A stretch of 15,224 bases of DNA from an uncultured Porphyromonas sp. Its GTDB lineage: Bacteria > Bacteroidota > Bacteroidia > Bacteroidales > Porphyromonadaceae. Positions within the stretch are counted from its first letter, which is position 1; each line of letters begins with the position of its first letter. The position numbers and the translations under genes were made by a program. Below the pieces are notes generated by a model. It was given only the letters and a program-made list of their open reading frames with translations, had not been told where the DNA came from and made no database searches. Positions 1-7,600 of this stretch are shown piece by piece. The stretch is from positions 1 to 15,224 of the forward strand of contig CAKMOP010000225.1 in NCBI GenBank assembly GCA_927910985.1, read 5' to 3'.

Positions 1-257
1 CATCAGACAAGCCTTTGAACTTAGGCACCATCTTCAGGTTGCCTTCGGTCACTAAATCGTAGGTCACAGAGCGACCATTATTCACTTTTTTCAGCTTGCT
101 CTGCAAAGGGCTCAACAGAAGCCTCAAGCTGTAACGAGACAGTCTTTTGAGTATAGTGCACCTCTTCTACCTGAGGCTGCGCCTGCTCCTTTGAGCACGA
201 TCCGAGGGATAGAACGACCAGGAATGCTCCCAGCCATCTTAGTGATTTCAAATTCAT
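1..257 (-). CDS. Lipoprotein, possibly fimbrillin-like; 5' end only, frameshifted
   Basis: This is the start of a minus-strand gene that leaves the window. The ATG at 257 opens a lipoprotein signal peptide: basic start, hydrophobic stretch of residues 9-18, and lipobox LGSC with the lipidated cysteine at residue 21. The frame then meets a stop at 78-80 (59 residues). A neighbouring frame continues open to position 1 with a plausible beta-rich sequence (LKKVNNGRSVTYDLV). Removing one base of the TT at 96-97 joins the two frames smoothly, so a single-base error is more likely than real truncation. The product would be exported and anchored in the outer membrane. A fimbrillin-type surface lipoprotein is a guess from its general look in this group; no diagnostic motif is visible in so short a piece. 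A Bacteroidetes-type promoter lies about 150 bases upstream. Confidence 0.6.
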
Positions 258-290
258 TCTTCTATAAATGAGAAGTTAAGATACAGAGCA

Positions 291-307
291 AACACCAGAC
301 TGGTGTT
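291..307. repeat. Perfect 8-bp dyad, operator-like
   Basis: AACACCAG and CTGGTGTT are exact inverted copies separated by one base. The dyad sits between the minus-strand promoter at 406-437 and the lipoprotein start at 257, so it would lie in the 5' leader of that gene. It could be a protein binding site or a small leader hairpin. No T-run follows it on the minus strand, so it is not an obvious terminator. Confidence 0.4.
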
Positions 308-405
308 CGTCCGAAAGGGGTATGAAGTAAAGGCCTTCTAAGTAGAATGTTTCTTTGTAGAGAGTACTGGTCTACACAGACCTACTCTGAGGGCAAATTC
401 CACTA

Positions 406-437
406 CAAAATTAATACTTTTATTCATATTCTTCAAA
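406..437 (-). promoter_or_regulatory. Bacteroidetes sigma-type promoter for the lipoprotein gene
   Basis: Read on the minus strand, TTTG (437-434) is followed after exactly 20 bases by TAATTTTG (413-406). This matches the Bacteroidetes -33/-7 consensus TTTG and TAnnTTTG at the usual spacing. It points at the lipoprotein start at 257 and would give a leader of about 140 bases that contains the 291-307 dyad. Confidence 0.6.
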
Positions 438-736
438 AAAGTCCAATCAACCAGACATCAACTCCCCTCATCCATCACGAAGTAGACCTTCTGATCTTTG
501 AGGGAAGAGCTCCCCAAAGAAAGGTCCACGCCCTCCCCCAGGCACCGAGTAGCGCGAGGATATCACGAACTACCGAAAGCACCCACCTTACTCCTCTCCG
601 CTACATTCAGGGGATCAGCGGACTGAGATATACCCCAGCGTAGGTATATCTCAGTATATTCTAAGGTAGTGCGCACGTGCGAACAGGAATATCCAGCCAC
701 CTCACTCTTTCTGCCAGACAAAGGTCAAAGGAGTGA
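438..736. other. Intergenic stretch, no supported gene
   Basis: A 98-codon plus-strand frame starts at 347 and runs through this stretch, but its translation has no recognisable domain, signal peptide or natural composition. The stretch holds one strong 12-bp inverted repeat (623-654) and a 10-bp palindrome, CGCACGTGCG, near 670. I see no other structure. Confidence 0.5.
623..654. repeat. Perfect 12-bp inverted repeat with 8-base loop
   Basis: CTGAGATATACC at 623-634 is exactly complementary to GGTATATCTCAG at 643-654, with an 8-base loop. There is no T-run on the plus strand, and the right-hand side is only AT-rich. It belongs to no visible gene. It may be an orphan terminator, an operator, or the remains of a mobile-element end. 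Confidence 0.5.
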
Positions 737-846
737 CTTATATTGCTTTGCGCTCAAAGCTATATAGGTTTGAGCACGAAGCTATATTGGTTCGTGAGCG
801 AACCTATATTGGTCGGAGAGGGAAGCTATATAGGTTTGTTTCCCCT
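737..846. repeat. Five-copy 22-bp degenerate tandem repeat
   Basis: Five contiguous 22-base units start at 737, 759, 781, 803 and 825. The shared core is CTATATnGGTT followed by a GAGC-like tail and GAA. Because 22 is not a multiple of three, the array is unlikely to be coding. At two unit boundaries the sequence forms perfect 6-bp hairpins: GCTTTG-CGCT-CAAAGC at 745-760 and GGTTCG-TGAG-CGAACC at 789-804. The units are directly abutting, so this is not a CRISPR. It lies about 230 bases upstream of the Cys-rich gene. Confidence 0.75.
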
Positions 847-1022
847 CCTAAATATAAGTGTAGGACGGAACAGCAAGAGCTCAGCAAACAACCACGAGGT
901 GAAAGCATCCTCCAGCTCTGAGCTCATTCCACCTTCCCCCCGCATTAGAGGCACACAAGTCCCCGATACACTACATCAATAGCCCTATTCACAAGCCTTA
1001 CAACACATCTAACTCGTTTTGC
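847..1022. other. Intergenic spacer, nothing recognised
   Basis: This stretch lies between the 22-bp array and the promoter of the Cys-rich gene. Apart from a possible very degenerate sixth repeat unit at about 847-868, I see no gene, hairpin or repeat. Confidence 0.4.
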
Positions 1023-1030
1023 TATCTTTG
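1023..1030 (+). promoter_or_regulatory. TAnnTTTG -7 element for the Cys-rich gene
   Basis: TATCTTTG matches the Bacteroidetes -7 consensus and lies 46 bases before the ATG at 1077. No clear TTTG is present about 20 bases upstream, so only the -7 half is supported. Confidence 0.5.
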
Positions 1031-1076
1031 CCCGAGTTATTACTAATCATTCATCACATCTAATTCCTCTCCAATA

Positions 1077-1522
1077 ATGAAGAAGTTCATCCTCGCCGTA
1101 GCGTGCATCTTCACACTCGGCACCAGCCTCTCCGCCCAATGTCCTACCAAGACCGACTCTACCAAGAAGTGTGTAGCAGCTAAGACGGGTGCCACGGAGC
1201 AAGCCCACGGAGCTAAGTGCTGCTCAGGCAAGACCAAGCAGTGTGACTGCAAGGAAGGTGCAGCCTGCTCGACTCCCGAAGGGGCTAAGATATGCGCAGC
1301 ACACCACGCAGCCGCTGCTCAAGACTCGGTAAAGTCTTGCTGCAAGGCAGAGAACAAGCACGGTAAGTGCGGGGAAAAGTCCTGCGCAAGCGCGATACTG
1401 TAGCTCCTCAAGACTCAACCATGTCCTGCTGCAAGGCAGACAGCAAGCAAGCCAAGATGGAAAAGAAGGCTTGCTGCAAGCGTGATGCCAAGAAGAGCCA
1501 GAAGAAATCCTGCTGCCAATAA
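1077..1522 (+). CDS. Secreted Cys/Lys-rich repeat protein (one-base frameshift)
   Basis: I do not recognise a named family. Residues 1-20 form a clear signal peptide ending SLSA, with Gln at the mature start as is common in Bacteroidetes. The uninterrupted frame stops at 1403 (108 residues). Adding one T between 1385 and 1386 turns SCA into SCCKRD and continues in register to the stop at 1520-1522, for a product of 148 residues. That reading creates two exact 30-residue units, roughly residues 80-109 and 110-139, sharing QDS, SCCKA and CCKRD, then a final SCCQ. The perfect register of this repeat supports one missing base rather than true truncation. The mature protein would hold 19 cysteines, many as CC pairs followed by Lys, and few large hydrophobic residues. 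A periplasmic or surface metal-binding role (thiophilic metals) or redox buffering is an inference from composition only. It is a single-gene transcript with its own promoter and terminator. Confidence 0.7.
1314..1492 (+). repeat. Two tandem 90-base coding repeats in the Cys-rich gene
   Basis: Unit 1 is 1314-1402 (89 bases because of the missing base) and unit 2 is 1403-1492 (90 bases). Both start with GCT followed by CAAGACTC two codons in and share the stretch that encodes SCCKA. After the one-base correction they are exactly 30 codons each, which points to an in-frame internal duplication. Confidence 0.65.
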
Positions 1523-1570
1523 AAGCAAGCCACACCCCGACTCCACTTCATCTCCCTAAGAGAAAGGGGT

Positions 1571-1610
1571 ACGACCTCGCCATACTTCGGTATGACGAGG
1601 TCGTTTCATT
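1571..1610 (+). terminator. Terminator of the Cys-rich gene, UUCG-capped
   Basis: ACGACCTCG (1571-1579) pairs with CGAGGTCGT (1596-1604). After one C-A mismatch the stem continues as CATAC/GTATG, closed by a TTCG tetraloop (1586-1589). A short T-rich tail (TTTCATT) follows. It sits about 50 bases after the gene's stop. Confidence 0.8.
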
Positions 1611-1697
1611 ACTCCCCAGTAGCTCAACTCGTATGTACTCCCGCCTTTCTGAGCCTTACGCCCCGAAGGTGATGACTCCGAAGTGAAAGAAAAAGGC

Positions 1698-1705
1698 TAC
1701 CTTTG
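1698..1705 (+). promoter_or_regulatory. TAnnTTTG -7 element for metK
   Basis: TACCTTTG matches the Bacteroidetes -7 consensus. Transcription would begin near 1711, leaving a leader of about 225 bases before the metK ATG at 1938. That is long enough to hold the riboswitch-like core and terminator described separately. No clear -33 TTTG is seen. Confidence 0.5.
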
Positions 1706-1711
1706 TGGCGA

Positions 1712-1800
1712 AATGAGTGCCCCGATGGTGGGACGTGGATAGATTTGAGATGCTTGCAACCACGAGAAAAAATGCTAAACCCGTCGTCCAGACAGAGACT
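1712..1800 (+). ncRNA. Candidate SAM-I-like riboswitch aptamer in the metK leader
   Basis: The leader contains, in the SAM-I order, a GGGA..TGG segment (about 1729-1738), TTTGA (1744-1748), GCAACC (1756-1761) and TGCTAAACC (1773-1781). These resemble the conserved GGGA, UGA, GCAACC and GUGCUAA parts of the SAM-I core. Position in front of metK fits SAM sensing. In addition, GCAACCA (1756-1762) is exactly complementary to TGGTTGC (1846-1852) in the 5' arm of the downstream terminator, so the two pairings exclude each other as in a riboswitch. Against it: I cannot draw a convincing P1, and the GGU that normally pairs with ACC in P3 is missing. The region may also hold sequence errors. Confidence 0.45.
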
Positions 1801-1804
1801 ACAT

Positions 1805-1846
1805 CTTAGCTCTTCGACCTTACGACAGACTTAGCTCCTCGACCTT
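1805..1846 (+). repeat. 17-bp direct repeat in the metK leader
   Basis: CTTAGCTCTTCGACCTT (1805-1821) recurs with one change as CTTAGCTCCTCGACCTT (1830-1846), a 25-base period. The second copy supplies the first six bases of the terminator stem, so the first copy could form a competing version of it. Confidence 0.6.
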
Positions 1847-1880
1847 GGTTGCCTTCAGACAAAGCAGCTGAGGTCTTTTT
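1841..1880 (+). terminator. Leader terminator (attenuator) upstream of metK
   Basis: GACCTTGGTTGC (1841-1852) pairs over all twelve positions with GCAGCTGAGGTC (1864-1875), with three wobble pairs and an 11-base loop, and is followed at once by TTTTT. It ends 57 bases before the metK ATG and lies downstream of the TAnnTTTG element, so it can only act as an attenuator of metK. Its 5' arm can instead pair with the GCAACCA of the upstream SAM-I-like core. Confidence 0.65.
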
Positions 1881-1937
1881 CATATCTACCTGCTGGGACT
1901 CTGAACATATTCAACCAACCTACCCAATTACTATAAG

Positions 1938-3228
1938 ATGAGTTATCTCTTCACCTCGGAGTCCGTCTCCGAAGGACACCCCGACAAGGTAGCCGACCAG
2001 ATACGGATGCCATCCTCGACCATTTCATGGCGCTTGATCCACGCTCTAAGGTAGCGTGCGAGACGCTCGTCACCACGGGTCAAGTCGTCTTAGCAGGCGA
2101 AGTCAAGAGCGATGCCTACGTAGAGCTACAAGATATAGCCCGTGACGTCATCCGCGAGATCGGCTACAACAAGAGTGCCTACTGCTTTGACGCCGACAGC
2201 TGCGGTGTCCTCTCCGCCATCCACGGCCAGAGTGCCGACATCAACCGCGGAGTCGAGCGCACCGCTCCCGAAGAGCAGGGCGCAGGCGACCAAGGGATTA
2301 TGTTTGGCTATGCCTGCCGTGAGACTCCTTCACTGATGCCTCTCACACTCGACCTCTCCCACGCACTCCTCGAAGAGTTGGCTCACATTCGCAAGGAAGA
2401 GCTTCACCTCATGCCCTACCTTCGTCCTGATGCCAAGAGCCAGGTGACGGTAGAGTACTCCGAGGAAGGTAAGCCTCAGCGTATCGACACCATCGTCATC
2501 AGCACCCAGCATGATGACTTCATCCAGCCCACGGATGCCACGGTCGAAGCACAGGCTGTAGCCGACGCTACGATGCAAGCACGTATCACCGAGGATATCC
2601 GCCGTGTACTCCTTCCCCGTGTCTTGGCACGCTATCCCGAAGAGGTACAGCGCGCCTTCGATAGTGAGACGAAACTCTTAGTGAACCCCACGGGTAAGTT
2701 CGTCATCGGGGGCCCGCATGGGGATACGGGTCTCACAGGCGCAAAATCATCGTCGACACCTACGGAGGCAAGGCTGCTCACGGCGGAGGAGCCTTCTCGG
2801 GCAAAGACCCCTCAAAGGTGGACCGCTCGGCAGCTTATGCAGCACGCCACATCGCAAAGAACCTCGTCGCCGCTGGCATAGCAGATGAAAGTCCTCGTAC
2901 AGCTGGCCTATGCCATCGGAGTAGCTGAGCCCATCAGTATCTTCATCGATACGAACGGCACCAGTCACCTTGCCCTCAGCGATGCCGAAATAGCACAGCG
3001 TGTAGGCAAGCTCTTCGACCTCCGTCCCTACGCCATCGAGCAGCGCCTCAAGCTCCGCGCACCTATCTACCGCGAGACAGCCAGCTATGGCACTTCGGCC
3101 GTGAGCCACGCAAGGTAACCAAGCACTTCAGCACCAACAGCCGTGGCAACCTCGCCCTCGAAGTAGAGCTCTTCACCTGGGAGAAGCTCGACTACGTCGA
3201 TACCCTGCGTCAGAGCTTCGGACTCTAA
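1938..3228 (+). CDS. metK: S-adenosylmethionine synthetase (four single-base frameshifts)
   Basis: MetK makes S-adenosylmethionine from methionine and ATP in the cytoplasm. The ATG at 1938 opens [17 protein letters not shown] with the substrate-binding GHPDK at residues 13-17. In the restored protein GAGDQG falls at about 115-120 and [11 protein letters not shown] at about 258-268, both family signatures. The frame is broken four times: a T is missing after 2003, a C after 2740, one A is extra in 2888-2890, and one base is missing after 3090. With these corrections the gene is 431 codons (430 residues), the usual Bacteroidetes length, ending in RQSFGL at 3226-3228. Because metK is normally essential and each fix is a single base, sequencing error is far more likely than a pseudogene. 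A GC-rich terminator follows, and the leader suggests SAM-responsive control. Confidence 0.93.
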
Positions 3229-3257
3229 CATCCCTTACTAATAGTATATCCATACGT

Positions 3258-3320
3258 CCTCGCCCCGATGCCGCCTCTATGATGAGAGCGACATCGGGGC
3301 GAGGTCTTTCCGCTTTTTTC
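3258..3320 (+). terminator. metK terminator
   Basis: CCTCGCCCCGATG (3258-3270) and CATCGGGGCGAGG (3292-3304) form a perfect 13-bp stem, with a further CTCT/AGAG pairing inside the loop. A pyrimidine-rich tail ending in six or more Ts follows (about 3305-3320). It starts 30 bases after the metK stop and lies upstream of the carA promoter. Confidence 0.85.
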
Positions 3321-3322
3321 CC

Positions 3323-3330
3323 TATCTTTG
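3323..3330 (+). promoter_or_regulatory. TAnnTTTG -7 element for carAB
   Basis: TATCTTTG matches the Bacteroidetes -7 consensus. Transcription would start near 3337 and give a leader of about 180 bases before carA, holding a small hairpin (TCGCTC/GAGCGA, 3396-3412) and a terminator-like hairpin at 3426-3462. No clear -33 element is visible. Confidence 0.5.
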
Positions 3331-3425
3331 TGTGCAAAGCAGAGCCACCGAGGCTTCGCAAAGCAACAATCATCCCTGCAATGAAACTGAGGAATTCGCT
3401 CCCTGCGAGCGACACAAGATATAGG

Positions 3426-3470
3426 AAAGCCGTACGTCAAGCTCTGCTTGATATGCGGCTTTTTCTTTTT
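3426..3470 (+). terminator. Leader terminator (candidate attenuator) upstream of carA
   Basis: AAAGCCG (3426-3432) pairs with CGGCTTT (3456-3462) and TCAAGC (3437-3442) pairs with GCTTGA (3446-3451). A partly paired TACG/TATG segment lies between, and the loop is TCT. The right side runs into TTTTCTTTTTT, as in an intrinsic terminator. Because it lies between the -7 element at 3323 and the carA start at 3519, it should terminate carAB transcription unless the leader refolds. An upstream GGCTT (about 3353-3357) could pair with AAGCC of the left arm. What signal might control it is unknown from sequence. Confidence 0.6.
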
Positions 3471-3518
3471 TATCTACCAATAAATCACCTCACCATACCA
3501 CCACAAAGTACCCATCCT

Positions 3519-4591
3519 ATGCAAGACTACAAGAGAGCTACCCTAATCCTCGATGACGGAAGTCGCTTCGAGGGGTATTCCTTCGGTTACGAAGCCCCCG
3601 TAGCAGGTGAAGTCGTCTTCAATACCGCCATGACTGGCTACACTGAGAGCTTCACCGACCCCAGCTATCGTGGACAGATCCTCGTGATGACCTACCCTCT
3701 CGTTGGGAACTATGGGGTTCCCTCCCCCAAGCATGATGAGCATGGCATCGCCTTCTTCCGTGAAAGCGATGAGATACATCCCTTAGGAGTCATCGTCTCT
3801 GACTACTCCGAGGAGCACAGCCACTGGAACTCCGAAGGCTCCCTTGGAGACTGGCTCCGCCGTGAGCAAGTCTTCGGTCTCACAGGCATCGATACACGCG
3901 AGCTGGCAAAGACCCTCCGTGAAAAAGGCTCGATGAAGGGTAAGATAATCTTAGAAGGTGGCGAAGATATTCCCTTCGATGATCCAAATGAACGCAACCT
4001 CGTCGCCGAAGTATCCCCTACGGAAGTTACTATCTATGGCAATGGTCCTAAGAAGGTCGTCCTCGTCGACTGCGGAGCGAAGAATAACATCGTCCGTAAC
4101 TTGATCCGCCCCGAGGTCACGCTCTACCGCGTACCCTGGGACTATGACTTCAATCAGATTGACTTCGATGGACTCTTCCTATCCAATGGGCCAGGCGACC
4201 CTAATATGTGCAGCATCACGGTCGAGCACATCCGCAAGGCACTGCTCAAGGAGAAGCCCATCTGTGGTATCTGCATGGGCAACCAGCTCCTGGCAGCTGC
4301 CTCTGGGCAAAGGTCAGCAAGATGAAGTACGGACACCGTAGCCACAACCAGCCCGTCCGCGAAGTAGGCACGAATCGCTGCTTCATCACCAGCCAAAACC
4401 ACGGCTATGCCGTAGATGCTTCGACCCTCGGTGAAGGGTGGCGCGAGAAGTATGTTAATCTCAATGACGGCACAAACGAAGGTATTTGCCACGAGCGACT
4501 CCCCTACTTCTCCGCCCAGTTCCACCCCGAGGCCTGCAGTGGACCTACAGATACGCTCTTCATCTTCGAAGAGTTCTTCCACCTACTTTAA
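3519..4591 (+). CDS. carA: Carbamoyl-phosphate synthase small (glutaminase) subunit, one-base frameshift
   Basis: CarA hydrolyses glutamine and passes ammonia to CarB for carbamoyl phosphate, the precursor of pyrimidines and arginine. I start at the ATG at 3519 ([19 protein letters not shown]), since the N-terminal extension read from 3279 runs through the promoter and terminator and does not look like CarA. The N-terminal CPSase domain is followed by the class I amidotransferase domain with LSNGPGDP and the nucleophile Cys252 in GICMGNQ; QFHPE near the C-terminus supplies the catalytic His and Glu. The frame breaks at the GGG run 4305-4307. Adding one G restores [20 protein letters not shown] and a 357-residue protein ending at 4591, the normal family length. 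carB follows after 20 bases, so the two are co-transcribed. Confidence 0.93.
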
Positions 4592-4611
4592 TCCCTTCAT
4601 ACCACGAGACA

Positions 4612-7600
4612 ATGATTGACAAGAATAAGATACAGAAGGTGCTGCTCCTCGGCTCCGGAGCACTGAAGATTGGTGAAGCTGGCGAGTTCGACTACTCAGG
4701 TTCACAAGCCCTCAAGGCTATGCGGGAGGAGGGAATCCATACCGTCTTAGTCAACCCCAATATCGCTACGGTACAGACGTCCGAAGGGATTGCAGATGAG
4801 ATCTACTTCCTTCCTGTCACCCCCTTCTTCATTGAGAAGGTCATCGAGAAGGAGCGTCCTCAGGGCATCCTCCTGGCCTTCGGGGGACAGACCGCCCTCA
4901 ACTGCGGTGTAGCCCTCCACCAAAGTGGTGTACTTGAGAAGTACAATGTCGCCGTCCTCGGTACGCCTGTCGAGGCCATCATGAACACCGAAGACCGTGA
5001 CCTCTTCGCCCGCAAGCTCGATGAGATCAGCGTCAAGACCATACAGAGCCATGCCGTAGAGACGACCGAAGATGCACGACGTGCCGCCCAAGAGCTTGGC
5101 TATCCCGTCATCATCCGTGCCGCCTACGCCCTCGGTGGCTTAGGTAGCGGCTTCTGCGACAACGAGGCGGAGCTGGATGAACTATGTAGCAAAGCCTTCG
5201 CCTTCTCGCCACAGGTCCTCGTAGAGAAGAGCCTCAAGGGCTGGAAGGAAGTCGAGTACGAAGTCGTACGTGACTGCTACGACAACTGTATCACCGTCTG
5301 TAATATGGAGAACTTCGACCCACTCGGCATCCACACCGGTGAGAGTATCGTCGTGGCTCCTTCGCAGACGCTGACAAACAACGAATACCACAAGCTCCGT
5401 GAGATAGCTATCCGCATCGTGCGCCACATAGGCATCGTCGGGGAGTGTAATGTGCAGTACGCCCTCGACCCTGAGAGTGAGGACTACCGTGTCATCGAGG
5501 TCAACGCCCGCCTATCACGCTCCTCGGCCTTAGCCTCCAAGGCTACGGGTTACCCTCTGGCCTTCGTAGCTGCGAAGCTCGGCTTAGGCTACGGTCTCTT
5601 CGAGCTAAAGAACTCCGTGACACGCACCACCCCCGCCTTCTTCGAGCCAGCCTTAGACTATGTCGTATGCAAGATCCCTCGCTGGGACTTGGGTAAGTTC
5701 CACGGTGTCTCGCGTGAACTTGGCAGTAGCATGAAGTCGGTCGGGGAGGTAATGGCCATCGGTCGCACCTTCGAGGAAGCCATGCAGAAGGGTCTGCGTA
5801 TGATCGGGCAAGGGATGCACGGCTTCGTAGGTAACAACACGAAGGAGATCCCCTCGAGCGACTTAGATCAAGCCCTCAAAGCTCCTACCGACACACGCGT
5901 CTTCGCCATCAGCCAAGCTCTGCGCTCAGGATACAGCGTGGAGCAGATCCACGCACTGACAAAGATCGACTGCTGGTTCCTCGACAAGCTCCAGAGCATC
6001 GTCCGCACCTCGCAGGAGCTGGAGCAAGTATCCAACATCAGTGTCCTTCCCCACCAGCTACTCCTACGCGCCAAGCGTCAGGGCTTCTCAGACTTCCAAA
6101 TCGCACGCTTCGTCCTCGCAGCGCAAGGTGTGAAGGTCGGAGATAAGGAAGCACTGGCCGTACGCTCACAGCGTAAGCAGCTCGGCATCGTCCCTGTCGT
6201 CAAGCAGATGACACGCTCGCAGCTGAATATCCAGCAGAGACGAACTACCTCTACCTCACCTACAGTGGCACGCACAACGACATCTCCTATGAGGGGGATG
6301 GTCGCTCCGTGGTCGTCCTCGGCTCAGGAGCTTATCGTATCGGTAGCTCAGTCGAGTTCGACTGGTGCGGTGTCAATGCCCTGCACACCATCCGTGAGCA
6401 AGGCTACCGCTCGGTGATGATCAACTACAACCCCCGAGACCGTCAGCACGGACTACGACATCACCGACCGTCTGTACTTCGATGAGCTGACCTTTGAGCG
6501 CGTCTTAGACATCCTCGAATTAGAGACTCCACGTGGTGTCATCCTCTCTACGGGCGGTCAGATACCGAATAACCTTGCACTCAAGCTCCATTCGCAGCGC
6601 ATCCCCATCCTCGGGACGCAGGCCGAAGACATCGACAACGCCGAAGACCGCCACAAGTTCTCCGCTATGCTGGACGAGCTCGGCATTGACCAACCTCGCT
6701 GGCAGGAACTAACGAGCCTCTCCGATATCGACCAGTTCATCGCCGAAGTGGGCTTCCCCGTCTTAGTGCGTCCGAGCTACGTCCTCTCGGGGGCAGCGAT
6801 GAATGTCTGCTCCAACCAAGAAGAGCTGTACCGCTTCCTCGAGCTCGCAGCCGATGTCTCCAAGGAACACCCTGTCGTCGTCAGCCAGTTCATCGAGCAC
6901 GCTAAGGAAGTGGAGATCGATGCCGTCGCCCAGCGTGGAGAGATCGTTGCCTACGCTATCAGCGAGCATATCGAGTTCGCTGGTGTACACTCAGGTGATG
7001 CTACGATTCAGTTCCCTGGGCAGAAGCTCTATGTAGAGACGGTACGCCGTATCAAGCGCATCAGCCGTCAGATCGCCGAAGCGCTGCACATCTCAGGGCC
7101 ATTCAACATCCAGTTCCTCGCCAAGGGTAATGAGATCAAGGTCATCGAATGTAACCTCCGTGCCTCACGTAGCTTCCCCTTCGTGAGCAAGGTGCTTAAG
7201 ATCAACTTCATCGAGCTGGCCACGCGCATCATGCTTGGGCAGCGTGTCGAGAAGCCCAATAAGAGTGCCTTCGACCTCGACTATGTGGGGATCAAGGCAT
7301 CGCAGTTCTCCTTCGCTCGTCTGCAAAAGGCCGACCCTGTCCTCGGTGTCGATATGATGAGTACGGGGGAAGTCGGGTGCCTCGGAGACGATACGAACGA
7401 AGCCGTACTGAAGTCAATGCTCTCTGTCGGCTACCGCATCCCCGAGCGCTCCGTCCTGCTCTCCACAGGTGGGTACAAGCAGAAGGTCGACATGCTCGAC
7501 GCCGCACAGCTCCTGCACAGCAAGGGCTACACGCTCTACGCCACACAGGGTACACACGATATGCTTGCGGAGAATAGCATCCCCTCCACGCTGGTCTTCT

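Noticed and set aside
347..643. 98-codon plus-strand reading frame upstream of the 22-bp array
   Set aside because: No domain, signal peptide or plausible composition. It overlaps the minus-strand promoter at 406-437 and ends within the 623-654 inverted repeat.
737..846. CRISPR array
   Set aside because: The units are directly abutting with no spacers, and no cas genes are present.
733..982. Two short frames over the tandem repeat array
   Set aside because: The 22-base period shifts frame at each unit, so the repeated-looking peptides are a by-product of the DNA repeat.
1938..3228. metK as a true pseudogene
   Set aside because: Four independent one-base repairs give a full-length, motif-complete enzyme, and the same kind of error occurs in neighbouring carA and carB. 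Loss of all three is unlikely.
3279..3518. N-terminal extension of carA from an upstream start
   Set aside because: It runs through the metK terminator, the carAB -7 element and the leader hairpin, and its translation does not resemble CarA. The ATG at 3519 gives the family N-terminus.
4305..6435. Programmed ribosomal frameshifting in carA or carB
   Set aside because: No slippery heptamer with a downstream structure was seen. The directions differ between sites, and the family is not known to use frameshifting.
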